A stretch of DNA of 64,000 nucleotides from Halalkalibaculum roseum. GTDB lineage: Bacteria > Bacteroidota > Rhodothermia > Balneolales > Balneolaceae. The notes under the pieces are model-generated. The model saw only the letters and a program-made list of their open reading frames with translations, was not told the origin of the DNA and did no database searches. A program made the translations under genes and the position numbers. Location of the stretch: positions 107,250 to 171,249 of the forward strand of contig NZ_JAALLT010000001.1 of the NCBI RefSeq assembly GCF_011059145.1, written 5' to 3'. Of the stretch, positions 1-9,684 are shown piece after piece (positions within the stretch are counted from its first letter, which is position 1; each line of letters opens with the position of its first letter).

Positions 1-1934
1 TTCCACTCCTGAAATATTTTCGCAATGATCGGAGAGTTCTTAGGATGTGCTACGAACTTTGTAGTTATTTCATGCCCTTTTTGATCCGTGAGCCATAGTT
101 CCACGTATTCCTGTTCTTCATTGATAATTCCAATGTTGAATCGATCGGGTGTAGACGTCAGGGAACCGATCTGTTCAAACAGAACCGAAGCAACCTCTCC
201 AAGCTCGAAACTGTTATGCATGGCCATGGTTCGGGCACGCACTCTTTCGAGGGCAAGCTGGATCTGAGCTTCCCGTGCCTGTTCTTCCGCTTTTTCTAGG
301 TCCAGAAAACGGGTGTAGGCCTGCCCAAAAACCTTTCCAAATCGTATGAAAATTTCTTTTTCTTCATCCGTGAAGGCATCCAGGTTGTAACGACCAAAAT
401 TCAGAGAGGATTTATCCTGTACTACTGTAAAGCGTGTCCACCCGGTAGCATCAAAAATCAGTTCTTTTCTTTTTTCCGGAATCCTTTTTAAGTCAGACTT
501 TTCAAACAATAGTTTGAAATAGCTGTCCTTATCAGACTTTGAAAATTGATTACCAAAAAATTCCAGTCCCTCATTTAATGGGTTATAGAATTTTTGTGTG
601 ATAAAATGGTCGATATACGGAAGATGGAATTTTTTGAGGTAATTTTGCTCCTCAGCATCCACCCAGAGATTTATTCCCGTTTTGGGGTCATGTGTATAGT
701 CAGTAAAAATTTGAGAATAGTGGAGCGGTATCCCCAGTTCGTGAATTCCCTTTCCGATTTCCCTGACGACTTCAATTAATTCATCACTACTATGCATCGC
801 CATCGACTGGGCACGAACTCGTTCCAATGCGGTTTCTATCTGAGCTTTGCGTGCCTGTTCTTCGGCTTTCTTCAAATCAAGAAAACGGGTGTAGGCTTGG
901 CTAAAAACTTTTCCAAAGCGTTTAAAAATTTCTTTTTCTTCCCCTGTAAACTCATTGAGGCTATATCGGGCAATCTGCAACCACGTATTTTTGAAAAAAA
1001 TGGTATTTACTACCCAACCGGGAGCATTTAAAATATGGTCCTTTCTCTCTTCAGGAATTCTTTTAAAATCGGAATGCTCAAACAACAAATCGAAAAGCGA
1101 ATTTTTTTCTGACTTTGAATATGTATCCGCATAAAAACCAATACCATTTCCAGCATTTTCAAACAGTTCTGAGATGATTGGATGATTTATAAATGGAACA
1201 TGAAACTTTTCAAGATAATCAAGGCCTTCAACGGCAACCCAGTCGTTAAAGCCGTCCTTTAGATCGTCAGAGAAGTCAGTAATAATTTGAGTGGTGTCAA
1301 AATGAATCCCCAACCTCTTTATTTCCTTGTTGATTCGTCGAACCACTTCTACCAACTCTTCACTTTTATGCATAGCCATCGATTGAGCCCTGACACGTTC
1401 AAGGGCTGCCTCTATCTCCAGCTCCCGCTTTTGCAGCTGAATATCGGCAGTTTTTTCTGCAACTTGTTTCTCCAGTTCTATATTTCTGCGTTTGAGCTCT
1501 TCTATGGGCCAGGCACTGCCCTCCAGGGTGTTGGCATCGGCCATCGAACTGTGAAAGTGCAGGATGATCCATCTTTTACCGTTATACTCGAGCAGGGTCG
1601 ATAGTCTTAAGAGTATTGGCGGGATTTCCGGCTCTTCCTCCATCAGCATTTCAATCTCTTCAACAATCAGGGCGGAATTGCCACCATTAAAGACTTGCCT
1701 GAATACGGGAAGCTGTCGTATTTCTGTCTTGGATGCATTCATCTCTTCCCATTGTCGTTCAATCATCCAGGTGAACCCATCCAAGCCAAAAATTCTCTCA
1801 TCGGCGGCCGTACCGTAAGCCATAAAACGATCGTCGATATGGCCGGCAATCCCTTCGATCGGATGATTCTTCAGCGCGACATTGACAAGGATGTCGTAGG
1901 TTGCGTTAAGATGTTCTTCCTTAATGTTTATCAT
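1..1934 (-). CDS. Sensor protein with SnoaL-like N-terminus and tandem 192-residue modules (C-terminus off window)
   Basis: The reading frame is open without a stop from the ATG at 1934 to the left edge (about 644 codons), so the 3' end is missing. The N-terminal 130 or so residues look like a SnoaL/NTF2-type domain. A charged coiled coil (about 145-185) follows. The motif ALERVRA-x-x-MAMH-x-S-x-EL then occurs three times, its His at residues 189, 381 and 573, exactly 192 residues apart. Each motif is followed by a GAF-like sensory stretch, so the protein carries tandem duplicated modules. In Bacteroidota this motif is typical of sensor histidine kinases, so a kinase domain probably lies beyond the edge; that is inference. 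An in-frame stop lies 10 codons before the chosen ATG. A sigma-70-like promoter is found at 2154-2197. The first two copies are clearly paralogous. Confidence 0.8.
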   Translation of the reverse strand, partial: MINIKEEHLNATYDILVNVALKNHPIEGIAGHIDDRFMAYGTAADERIFGLDGFTWMIERQWEEMNASKTEIRQLPVFRQVFNGGNSALIVEEIEMLMEEEPEIPPILLRLSTLLEYNGKRWIILHFHSSMADANTLEGSAWPIEELKRRNIELEKQVAEKTADIQLQKRELEIEAALERVRAQSMAMHKSEELVEVVRRINKEIKRLGIHFDTTQIITDFSDDLKDGFNDWVAVEGLDYLEKFHVPFINHPIISELFENAGNGIGFYADTYSKSEKNSLFDLLFEHSDFKRIPEERKDHILNAPGWVVNTIFFKNTWLQIARYSLNEFTGEEKEIFKRFGKVFSQAYTRFLDLKKAEEQARKAQIETALERVRAQSMAMHSSDELIEVVREIGKGIHELGIPLHYSQIFTDYTHDPKTGINLWVDAEEQNYLKKFHLPYIDHFITQKFYNPLNEGLEFFGNQFSKSDKDSYFKLLFEKSDLKRIPEKRKELIFDATGWTRFTVVQDKSSLNFGRYNLDAFTDEEKEIFIRFGKVFGQAYTRFLDLEKAEEQAREAQIQLALERVRARTMAMHNSFELGEVASVLFEQIGSLTSTPDRFNIGIINEEQEYVELWLTDQKGHEITTKFVAHPKNSPIIAKIFQEW

Positions 1935-2264
1935 CTCATCCCGATCTTCATAAACAAATCGTAATCATAGCGCTTATGCCAATTATACGCGTTGCTAAAA
2001 AGCCTCACCCCATGATTTTTAAAGCCTAGATTATGCGATGTACCGGACAGCTATTGGTATATCTCTTCGTTCTTATAGTTTGGGCTGCAACATCTTCTCC
2101 TGTCCCACGAAATTTTCCGGAATACTAAAAAGAAATGAAGCGCTGACAATCCTTGAACTTATTTTTATCAATATAGCCATAAACTGAAAAATGACAACTG
2201 TTTATTGCTGTCATTTCTTATATCATGGGTAAAATCCCAAAGGCATTCATCTAAAGCGAGACAC
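1935..2264. other. Intergenic, 330 bp
   Basis: Apart from the promoter-like block at 2154-2197 and a short relic resembling the 5' end of a DUF6090 gene next to it, nothing coding is seen. The interval separates the VOC gene (stop at 2265) from the sensor gene, both on the minus strand. Confidence 0.6.
2154..2197 (-). promoter_or_regulatory. Sigma-70-like promoter, near-identical copy of 35716-35759
   Basis: On the minus strand this reads TTGTCA, 16-bp spacer, TATATT, close to the TTGACA/TATAAT consensus. The 44-bp block matches 35716-35759 at 42 of 44 positions without gaps. It could drive the sensor gene starting at 1934 with a leader of about 200 nt. About 12 bp further toward the gene, AAAGAAATGAAGC (plus strand) also matches the other locus, where it encodes the first codons of a DUF6090 gene; here the ATG position is GCG. 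The block may therefore be what is left of a decayed DUF6090 gene. Confidence 0.5.
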
Positions 2265-2576
2265 TTATTCGTACTCCATTAATTCCACGGGTGCTCCATT
2301 GACTTCGATAAATGCAACCCTCAGACCATTGTTGGGTGAGTTCGGCGGGATCAATACATTTTTACCTTGCAGTTCACCATCCAGATCTTCAACCTCAAAA
2401 GCTACGTGGGTTACGGTCTTTACCAAATCGGGATAGGGAGCATCTTCCCAGTATCGTTGCCACTGAATGCCATAGGGATTATTCTCATGATCTGAGACCG
2501 TCATCTTTAAATGGGGTAAATCTATCTCACCCTCGAACTTTTCTGTTGTAGGTATGCCGATATGATGAAAGGTCAT
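2265..2576 (-). CDS. VOC-family (glyoxalase/dioxygenase-like) protein
   Basis: A 103-residue protein with the single-module vicinal-oxygen-chelate pattern. An opening FHHIGIPT strand, a central THVAFEVEDLDG strand and a closing EVNGAPVELMEY strand carry His and Glu residues in the positions where family metal ligands sit. VOC enzymes act on diverse small molecules (glyoxalase, fosfomycin resistance, extradiol dioxygenase), so the substrate cannot be named. It has no signal peptide and is presumably cytoplasmic. It stands alone, with no tight spacing to its neighbours. Length is normal for a single VOC module, which would be expected to dimerise. Confidence 0.8.
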   Translation of the reverse strand: MTFHHIGIPTTEKFEGEIDLPHLKMTVSDHENNPYGIQWQRYWEDAPYPDLVKTVTHVAFEVEDLDGELQGKNVLIPPNSPNNGLRVAFIEVNGAPVELMEYE

Positions 2577-2657
2577 GATTTGAAAGTTTAGCTACTGATT
2601 TCTCAGATTCAATATGTTCTTCAAGTTTCCCGGTTGAAGGAGTATAATATATTAGAA

Positions 2658-3110
2658 TTATTCTCTGGGTCGGTATATGTCATGGGTAAGCAACTTGATA
2701 GTAGTATTGCCGGTATTCACAGCTGCGTCTGATAAAGACGGACTGATAAACCCCACACCTGAAGTTAATTCCATGGTTTGTTTCTCCATCCCTTTGAAAT
2801 ACACCTCCATGGTACCTCCCTCTATTACATAGACCGTATGATCGGGATGGAAATGCCAGCCTACGGAATCACCCGGTTGCAAGGTCCCGATATACATTTT
2901 TACACCCAAGGTGTCTCCTAGTACTTCTATACCTTCAACATCCATGATCGTTAGATCCATAGCCGGGTCATAATCAGGTAGGGTACGTTGCTCACTTACT
3001 TCTTCAGCTGTTGTATCAGTTGTGGCTACATCTTGGTTCATAGTTTCCGATTGCTGGTTGCACCCAACAAGAATCAGTAGTATCAGAAAAAACGGGAAAT
3101 AATTTTTCAT
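2658..3110 (-). CDS. Cupin-domain lipoprotein (paralogue of 55325-55798)
   Basis: The start chosen at 3110 gives a lipoprotein signal (MKNYFPFFLILLILVGC, cleavage before Cys); a longer frame reaches 3158 but adds residues before the signal. The mature protein, after a Gln/Thr-rich linker, is a single small cupin barrel with the GWHFHPDHTVYVIEGG motif, whose His and Glu residues form the usual metal-binding set. A paralogue at 55.3 kb is nearly identical over the last 100 residues. It lies 51 bp downstream of the TPR gene 3162-4961 and is probably co-transcribed. Ligand or enzymatic activity is unknown; an envelope-anchored sensor or enzyme is possible. Confidence 0.82.
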   Translation of the reverse strand: MKNYFPFFLILLILVGCNQQSETMNQDVATTDTTAEEVSEQRTLPDYDPAMDLTIMDVEGIEVLGDTLGVKMYIGTLQPGDSVGWHFHPDHTVYVIEGGTMEVYFKGMEKQTMELTSGVGFISPSLSDAAVNTGNTTIKLLTHDIYRPRE

Positions 3111-3161
3111 AATGAATGATTTTAAAAGTGTCAGATTGCTAAGAATATCTACATACAAATA

Positions 3162-4961
3162 TCAAAGCACAGATGAATCTATTTCAATATCTGCATCCTT
3201 CCAGGCCTCGTTAAATCGTCTTTCAATCTCCCGGGCTTGATCGGTTTTGTCCTGTGCTACCAAGCTGTTATAGAGCCCTTTTAACGACCAACCATTTCTT
3301 GGCACTTTTTTCAGGTCATTCCGGTAAACCATTTCAGCTTCTGCAGGCATTTCGGCTTCCAAAAGTATGTTACCTAAAGTCTGCCGAACCGGTATGTACC
3401 AGGCTGAAGGCTCGCTGTATACTAGCGCATCCTCAAATTCAACCCCTTTCTGTAACAATGCGATGGCCTGATCATAGTCTCCCTCTGCAGCCTTTACTTC
3501 ACCGGCCAGAACATGGTAGGCCACTTTGGCGATGCCGGAAGTTGAATTGGTAAAGTTACCCATAAAGGATTCAAGTGAGGCATCATCCAGTAACTCTTCA
3601 AGAGCTTGCAACTCTTGCCTTGCCTCCGGGATATTATCTTTTCTCAGGAAAGCAATGCCCCGGGCATAGTGCCAGATGACAGAAGTATGCTTCTGGTTCA
3701 TTGGGTTCGGCACTGTTAAAATCTCATCCCATTTGCCGAATCGCACGTAAGCCAGCAGAGGAGTACTGTAGAAATCCTGCAGGAAACTTAAATCTTGAAG
3801 CATTCCAACGGGCACCTTTTCAGCAGTCTTGCGGGCAGCCGCTAAAGCCGTTTCACTGTTTCCCATCAGGCTGGCAGAAGCCCAAAGAAAATGGATGTTG
3901 TGAGGATAATAGGACAACGGGTACAGACCCTGTGAAAGGCATTGCGATATATAGTCTTCATCGGCATAAATGGCTTTTATATTGGTCATGGCTGCATCCC
4001 GGTAGCGACCCACCCGGATGAAAATGTGAGATGGCATATGTACGATATGACCCGCTGCAGGCATCAGGCCTGCCAGAACCTCGGCACTCGGTATGGCCAG
4101 ATCAGGTTGGGGCAATTCAACCATGTGTATATAGTAATGATGCGCTCCCGGATGCTCAGGATTAATCTCAATTGCCGTTTCCAATGCCTGTTTTGCTTCT
4201 CCAATACCGGGATTAGGGTTGCCATTTTTATCCCAGTAATTCCACGGCATCATATCCATAACCGCAGCGGCGTACATGGTCAGAATATCCGGATCATTGG
4301 GGTAGACTTCTGCCAGGTCTTTCATGGCCTCGGCATAGATATCGTTTAGCTTTGCCAGGTCGGTGTTCTCCCCTGCCAAATAGCTGTATGAAATAGCATC
4401 ATCGGGCGATGAACGATATCCATATCGCTTTGAAAGCGCTTCGATAAGATGCTTTTCCTTGTCCGAAACCTGGTGCTTAAGTTCATCAGCTCTTTTGATA
4501 GCCTCAAAAGCAGCCATCTTTCGCTCTTCATCCGGGAAGGGATCATTGATATTTGGTCCAAGGGCATACGCTTGTCCCCAAAAAGCCATTGCCGCCTCCG
4601 GATCTTGCCGGGCCACTTCCACAAACGATCGGTGTCCCTCGGCGTGATTAAAGGCATAAGACAGTTTCAGGCCCTGGTCAAAGTAGTCTTGTGCTACACG
4701 GCTCTTGGTGGTAATAGTATACCCGTGTGTGCCCATATTGTTAAATAGCGGGGCAACCGGATCATTGGATTCCAGGCCATCATTGTTCAAGGCAAACCCC
4801 TTGGTGAAACCGGTGTTAACCTTGGCATCCAATGATACAAAGGCTGCCGTTGCCAGTCCGGCCAAATCATTGTCTGATTGACTATATGAAACCTCAACAG
4901 ATGTGAGGGTAAGTCCGATTATAATTAGAACAGCTAATGAAAATTGAATGGCTCTATTCAT
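3162..4961 (-). CDS. Secreted TPR-repeat protein, about 600 residues
   Basis: An N-terminal signal peptide precedes a long alpha-helical solenoid with recognisable TPR-like helix pairs (for example around FDQGLKLSYAFNHAEGHRSF and the AKQALETAIEINPEHPGAHH segment). This is a widespread but uncharacterised family of about 600 residues. Two ATGs are adjacent; the second (4961) is 5 bp from a GGGAGG ribosome site while the first is only 2 bp away, so the second is preferred. It is followed after 51 bp by the cupin lipoprotein, a likely two-gene operon. The region from the ribosome site through the first codons closely resembles that of the second cupin gene at 55.8 kb. The molecular function is unknown. 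Confidence 0.8.
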   Translation of the reverse strand: MNRAIQFSLAVLIIIGLTLTSVEVSYSQSDNDLAGLATAAFVSLDAKVNTGFTKGFALNNDGLESNDPVAPLFNNMGTHGYTITTKSRVAQDYFDQGLKLSYAFNHAEGHRSFVEVARQDPEAAMAFWGQAYALGPNINDPFPDEERKMAAFEAIKRADELKHQVSDKEKHLIEALSKRYGYRSSPDDAISYSYLAGENTDLAKLNDIYAEAMKDLAEVYPNDPDILTMYAAAVMDMMPWNYWDKNGNPNPGIGEAKQALETAIEINPEHPGAHHYYIHMVELPQPDLAIPSAEVLAGLMPAAGHIVHMPSHIFIRVGRYRDAAMTNIKAIYADEDYISQCLSQGLYPLSYYPHNIHFLWASASLMGNSETALAAARKTAEKVPVGMLQDLSFLQDFYSTPLLAYVRFGKWDEILTVPNPMNQKHTSVIWHYARGIAFLRKDNIPEARQELQALEELLDDASLESFMGNFTNSTSGIAKVAYHVLAGEVKAAEGDYDQAIALLQKGVEFEDALVYSEPSAWYIPVRQTLGNILLEAEMPAEAEMVYRNDLKKVPRNGWSLKGLYNSLVAQDKTDQAREIERRFNEAWKDADIEIDSSVL

Positions 4962-4974
4962 CATATCCTCCCGT

Positions 4975-5575
4975 TTTTAAATAGTAAAGTGCTATAGCAT
5001 ATCCCCTATGTCTGGGTGGGCAAACCGTTATGATGATAAGGGGTGATGTGACTAAAAAGAAATGATATTATTAAGCTATATATCATAACCATTTATATAA
5101 TTCAACTTTTTCTGATCAAATGAATCAGAATTTGCCTATTGAAGTGAGGTTGAATAGGAATTAGATGTACAACAAGTTGCAGTATTTCAAAAGATCAGAG
5201 TTACAGGATGTCACGGATATTCTCTATGTGATCGATTTTCCATCCTGTCTCTGGCACTTTGCTCATATATGTCTTTGTTCAGAGTCTCATATCAAGGTGC
5301 AAAATTACGAATCTGCCCGGCACATTTCGCTCTTTTCAAGAGCAGTTTCTGTTCAGATAAAGATTGCTATGGGTGTTGCAATTCTCTTTTATTAGGATCC
5401 GTTCAACATATTTGAGCTTATTGTATAAAAAACTATACTGTACTGCGGATAAAAAAAATCCGTAAAGCAGTTCATTGATGAGAAAATAATTTCAAAACGG
5501 AGAACAGTACGCTTTCCCGGGTTTAAAGATTTATTCCTGCGTTAAAGCATTAAGGGTTTCCATGGTATACAATAT
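4975..5575. other. Divergent intergenic region, 600 bp
   Basis: Separates the TPR gene (minus) from the response-regulator kinase (plus) and should hold both promoters. It contains the 5025-5039 motif and a small hairpin, CGGAT - seven A - ATCCG, at 5446-5462. A 76-codon open frame at 5165-5395 has no ribosome site or recognisable homology and is not called. Confidence 0.5.
5025..5039. promoter_or_regulatory. Shared upstream motif CCG-GATGATWA, copy 1
   Basis: CCGTTATGATGATAA lies 64 bp upstream of the TPR gene start. Gap-free relatives are found upstream of two other genes, at 53899-53913 (CCGAAAAGATGATAA) and 55858-55872 (CCGAGAAGATGATTA), in the same orientation relative to the gene. This may be a regulator-binding site or an unusual promoter element. 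Confidence 0.35.
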
Positions 5576-8152
5576 ATGGCGAAGCAATATCATGTATTAC
5601 TTATCGAAGATGATGAGAGTAATGCGGAACTGGTCCGCATTCAACTCAAACAGATAGATCTGGATATTGCATTCTCGGTAGTTCAAGAGTGGGAAGAAGT
5701 GCTGAACCGCATACAGCATCAACCGCCCGATCTTATTATCAGTGATTACAAATTGCCGGACTATACCGGAATGGATGTGTTGATGGCCGTTCGGAAACGA
5801 TTTGATTACCTGCCCTTTATATTGGTATCCGGTTATATCGGTGAAGAGAAAGCTGCGGAAGTTATGCTTGCCGGTGCTACCGACTACGCTATGAAAGACA
5901 AACTTGATCGTCTGAAGCCCATTGTCAGGCGCGAACTGCTGCGTTATGATGAAGCTAAGAAAGAACAAAGAAGGCGTAAACGCACGATTAAACAGCTGGA
6001 GAATCGCATCAAGGAACAGGACTGTTTGTACCAAATCTCCAGCTTGAAAGAATTGGAAATGACCACCGAATCTCTCCTGGAGACAGCTGTTCAGCTTATC
6101 CCGAACGGATGGCAATACCCTGACATTACCGAGGCGCAGATTAGGTTGAACGGGCGGACTTTTCAGACCGAAAAGTTTAGAAAGACTCCATGGGTGCTCA
6201 CTACAGTGTCGGAAAGGCTATCAAATGACGATTTTGAGATAGATATTGCCTATTTGAAGGAGATGTCTGGCAAAGGTATGGGACCTTTTCTACCTGAGGA
6301 GCGTCAGTTATTGGAATCCATCCGATCTACACTGGAGCTTAAAATAAACCAAATTAAGTCAAGAATTGAACTTGACAAGCAACAGCATCTTCTGGATAAC
6401 GCGTACAAAATGGCCGATATAGGTCACTGGGAATTGAACCTCGTGAAAGAGGAGTTGTATTGGTCAGATGCCGTAAAGCAATTGCATGAAGTACCCGAAG
6501 ATTATAAGCCGGACCTTGAGAATGCCATTGCATTCTACAAAGAAGGCAATGATCGTCAAACAATTTCAGATGCTGTAGAGCAGGCAATAAATAGTGCAGA
6601 ACCTTTTGATGTAGAGTTGCAGATCATCACAGCTAAGAATAATGAACGGTGGATACGGGCAGTTGGAGAAGCAGAGTACAGAAATGGGCAATGCATTCGG
6701 GTTTATGGAAGTACGCAAAATATTACAAGGCAAAAACAGGCAGAGCAGGAGTTGATCTTACAGAAACAGCGCTTGGAACGCTCCCAGCATATTGGAAAGA
6801 TCAGTGACTGGGATTATGATATTGAAACCGGGGATATTTCCTGGTCACCGGTGGTATATGAAATCTATGAGCGCGAGCCATCGCTGGGTCCTCCGAGTTT
6901 TGAAGAGCTGTTGGAGTATTATCACCCGGGTGACAAGGAAGAATTTTTAAAGACCGCTAATAATACCATAGAAAATGGGGTTAGGTATGAGAAAGATTTC
7001 AGGCTGAGTTTTACCGACACCAAAGATAAATATGTTAAACATATCGGTATACCTGTTCGAAATGAAGAGGGGAAGTTAGTCCGGTTAATCGGTATTGTTC
7101 AGGATATTACAGAGCGGAAGGAAGCCGAAGTAGAGCAAGCTAGAAGTGAGCAAAGGTTAAAAAACATAACGAACAATATTAATGGCTTGATTCTCCAATA
7201 TCGCATGAATTCTGAAGGGGTGCATGATTTGCTATACGTGAGTAAAGGCATCGAAACCCTATGCGAGCTCACTGAAGAAGAGGTGCTGAAGGATGTCAAT
7301 TTGATGTGGGATCTAATACTGGATGAAGATGTTGAAAAAGTCAGGGCGTCGGTTTTAAAAAATTCTCAACAACTTACGGTATGGAACGAGAACTGGCGTA
7401 TAGAAACGCCCAGCGGCAAGCTAAAATGGATTCAGGCTTATGGCACCCCGATGAAAAATGAGGAGGATGGAAGTGTTATATGGGATACACTCTTGCTCGA
7501 TGTAACCGATCAGGTGAAGACTGAGAAGGATAATAAGGTATTGCTTCAGGAGGTCCATCACCGGGTTAAGAATAACTTGGCCATCATTTCGGGATTATTG
7601 ACGCTTGAGATTTACGGTATGAATGAAAATGGTTCCAAGCTGCCTTTGCAACGGAGTATTAACCGAATACAGTCCATGTCTAAAGTGCATGAACTGCTAT
7701 ACAATACCGGCAGTTTTTCTTCGGTCAATATCAAAGACTACCTGCAGCAATTATCGGAGGTGATCCGTGATACCTTTGATGTAGGTGACGGGGTGAGCGT
7801 TTATTTTGATTTTGAAGATTTGGAAGTAAATATCAATGTGGCTATTCCTCTTGGAATGCTCATCAACGAGCTTATGACCAACTCTTTTAAATATGCTTTT
7901 GAAAATGGCAAGGGAAGAATTGATATCGGCATCCGTACTAAAAACGGACAATTTCATGTTTCTTACCACGACGACGGGCGTGGTTTTGAAAAGGAACCCG
8001 ACCTTCAGAATCCGGAGACGCTGGGCATGAATATTATCAGTACCCTGCTTAAGCAGTTAGGTGCCGAATTTAAACTGCAGACAGATAAGCGGTTTGCACT
8101 CGACTTCTCATTCGAGGGTTCCTTAAAAGGATCACACGGAAACATACCCTGA
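5576..8152 (+). CDS. Hybrid sensor: receiver domain, GAF-like and PAS domains, HisKA_2-type histidine kinase
   Basis: The N-terminal receiver (residues 1-120) has the acidic pocket E11/D12/D13, phospho-acceptor D57 in IISDYKLPD, S85 and K107. A coiled coil and GAF-like segment (about 120-265) lead into at least three PAS units, each ending in a motif such as YGSTQNITRQ or IGIVQDITERK. The kinase core begins with LLQEVHHRVKNNLA; H661 is the expected phosphorylated His of the HisKA_2/HWE-like class. The HATPase N-box is NELMTNSFKYAF and the G-box DDGRGF. No transmembrane segment is seen, so it is probably cytoplasmic and phosphorelay-controlled through its own receiver. A paralogue without receiver lies at 29679-31832. 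The signal and the output partner are unknown. Confidence 0.9.
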   Translation: MAKQYHVLLIEDDESNAELVRIQLKQIDLDIAFSVVQEWEEVLNRIQHQPPDLIISDYKLPDYTGMDVLMAVRKRFDYLPFILVSGYIGEEKAAEVMLAGATDYAMKDKLDRLKPIVRRELLRYDEAKKEQRRRKRTIKQLENRIKEQDCLYQISSLKELEMTTESLLETAVQLIPNGWQYPDITEAQIRLNGRTFQTEKFRKTPWVLTTVSERLSNDDFEIDIAYLKEMSGKGMGPFLPEERQLLESIRSTLELKINQIKSRIELDKQQHLLDNAYKMADIGHWELNLVKEELYWSDAVKQLHEVPEDYKPDLENAIAFYKEGNDRQTISDAVEQAINSAEPFDVELQIITAKNNERWIRAVGEAEYRNGQCIRVYGSTQNITRQKQAEQELILQKQRLERSQHIGKISDWDYDIETGDISWSPVVYEIYEREPSLGPPSFEELLEYYHPGDKEEFLKTANNTIENGVRYEKDFRLSFTDTKDKYVKHIGIPVRNEEGKLVRLIGIVQDITERKEAEVEQARSEQRLKNITNNINGLILQYRMNSEGVHDLLYVSKGIETLCELTEEEVLKDVNLMWDLILDEDVEKVRASVLKNSQQLTVWNENWRIETPSGKLKWIQAYGTPMKNEEDGSVIWDTLLLDVTDQVKTEKDNKVLLQEVHHRVKNNLAIISGLLTLEIYGMNENGSKLPLQRSINRIQSMSKVHELLYNTGSFSSVNIKDYLQQLSEVIRDTFDVGDGVSVYFDFEDLEVNINVAIPLGMLINELMTNSFKYAFENGKGRIDIGIRTKNGQFHVSYHDDGRGFEKEPDLQNPETLGMNIISTLLKQLGAEFKLQTDKRFALDFSFEGSLKGSHGNIP

Positions 8153-8170
8153 TCCACTCCATCCACGACC

Positions 8171-8190
8171 CAAAATCGTTTCGGATTTTG
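8171..8190. terminator. Hairpin between convergent genes
   Basis: CAAAATC, a six-base loop, then GATTTTG form a perfect 7-bp stem 18 bp after the kinase stop and 59 bp before the stop of the convergent oxidoreductase. It has A-rich and T-rich arms and could act as a weak bidirectional terminator. Confidence 0.4.
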
Positions 8191-8248
8191 AACATTTGTG
8201 CTTTGGAATTGTTTGAATTTTGAAGCTGAAACTTGTCTTTTGCGAAGT

Positions 8249-9379
8249 TTAAAGTTCAATCCACTCCTGTCCATTCTCCGACGACTCCATGATGGCCCTG
8301 ACGATGCGGATGTCACGAAGGCCCTCTTCACCCGGGACTATAGGAGCTTTTCCCTCTTTGATGGCTAAGGCGTCGTCATCCATCTGCAGGGCCTGCTGGT
8401 TGCAGCCGCAGGGGCGAAGTTGGGTGCCGTCACTGGTCTCTCCCTGCACCCCGGAATAACTTTGCATGGGACTCAGCCGATACCAGCCATCAGTGCATTC
8501 TACATCAAGATAGTTGACTGACTTGCCGAAAGAGGTCTCACCAGTGGCCGTGACGCCTTCGGGAAAACGTAGCTCGAACTCGGTAAACTCATCTACTTCG
8601 CTATAAACAGCGCGTTCTGACCACTGCCTGCCTCGAACAGCTATCGGTTCCAGCCCCGTAGCATAACGGGCCCCGTTGATGGCATATACCCCCATATCAT
8701 AAAGCGCCCCACCGCCCATCTCGGCATCGTCCCGCCAGCTGTCAGGTCCCGGCCTTCCGTTGTAGCCGGCCCCGGCCCTGACAGATTGCACGGTTCCATA
8801 GGTCTCATTTTCCCCATAACGGATGATGGTTTGGGTATTGGGCTCATGTTGCATACGGTAACCGACGGTGAGCTGCACACCGTTGTTGTCAGCCGCTTCG
8901 ATCATTGATCGGCACTCCTGCTCATTCATGGCCATCGGTTTCTCACACCAGACGTGTTTACCGGTTTCTGCAGCTTTGATGGAATACTCGGCATGCATAC
9001 TGGGCGGCAGAACAATGTAGATTACGTCAATATCATCATTATTAGCGATTTCTGACATGGTTTGGTAGTTGTAGACGTTGCCGTCTGGTATGCCGTACTT
9101 ATCCTGCCATACCGGGATCTTCCAGGGAGAACCCGTGACGATACCGCGCAACTCGCAGTGCTCGGTCTGCTGCAGGGCCGGTGCCAGCTGTCCGGTAGCG
9201 TAACCCCCAAGCCCCACGAGCGCCACTCCCAGCTTTCCGTTGGAACCGTTTGAGGTTTTAGATTTGGAGCTGGAAAGGAGTAGGGACGGGAAGCCGGAAG
9301 TCACGAGGCCCGTACCGCCGAAGACCAATCCTGCTTTTCGGATGAAGTCCTTTCGTGAAATGGAATCGTCAAAACTCAT
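8249..9379 (-). CDS. Gfo/Idh/MocA-family NAD(P)-dependent oxidoreductase, exported-type leader
   Basis: A 376-residue protein with the standard two-domain layout. The Rossmann nucleotide-binding motif VGLGGYATGQLAP is near residue 55, and the conserved WCEKPMAMN of the family (EKP Lys, catalytic region) is near residue 145. The C-terminal Gfo/Idh/MocA alpha/beta domain includes the GGGALYDMGVYAINGARYATG segment. The N-terminus SRKDFIRKAG followed by a hydrophobic stretch resembles a Tat-type leader with one Arg replaced, as is common for periplasmic members such as glucose-fructose oxidoreductase. The sugar or polyol substrate cannot be told. It is encoded alone, convergent to the kinase gene. 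Confidence 0.87.
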   Translation of the reverse strand: MSFDDSISRKDFIRKAGLVFGGTGLVTSGFPSLLLSSSKSKTSNGSNGKLGVALVGLGGYATGQLAPALQQTEHCELRGIVTGSPWKIPVWQDKYGIPDGNVYNYQTMSEIANNDDIDVIYIVLPPSMHAEYSIKAAETGKHVWCEKPMAMNEQECRSMIEAADNNGVQLTVGYRMQHEPNTQTIIRYGENETYGTVQSVRAGAGYNGRPGPDSWRDDAEMGGGALYDMGVYAINGARYATGLEPIAVRGRQWSERAVYSEVDEFTEFELRFPEGVTATGETSFGKSVNYLDVECTDGWYRLSPMQSYSGVQGETSDGTQLRPCGCNQQALQMDDDALAIKEGKAPIVPGEEGLRDIRIVRAIMESSENGQEWIEL

Positions 9380-9684
9380 GGCGAGAAGATTTTAAGGTGT
9401 ACAGGTTAAGCTGTGGTGCTTTTGTCGAATAATGACAGATAACTATAAAATGCTCAATAAGCAATCTGTATAGAGCACGGGTGCCACTGATTGGGCATGG
9501 TTTTCAAGGGTTGATTTTTCTAAGTATACCGCTACTAATATCTTCCCTGTAAACCGTTTTCTAATTGAATAAAGTTGTCAGTCACCAACATTATTCACAG
9601 TAATCCGTTTTGTAAAATTATGTTGAATTCACTTTTCTCTTGCTAACGCTTTGATATTAATACCCTTTCTAGCTATCCTTTGGG
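9380..9684. other. Divergent intergenic region, 305 bp
   Basis: Lies between the oxidoreductase (minus) and the metal-efflux operon (plus) and should carry both promoters. It is A+T-rich. No confident operator or metal-regulator site was recognised. Confidence 0.4.

Noticed and set aside
3254-4748. Plus-strand and alternative-frame open frames over the TPR gene
   Set aside because: Shadows of the well-supported minus-strand coding sequence.
5165-5395. 76-codon plus-strand frame upstream of the receiver-kinase gene
   Set aside because: No ribosome site, no similarity to any family I know, composition like non-coding DNA; lies in a divergent promoter region.
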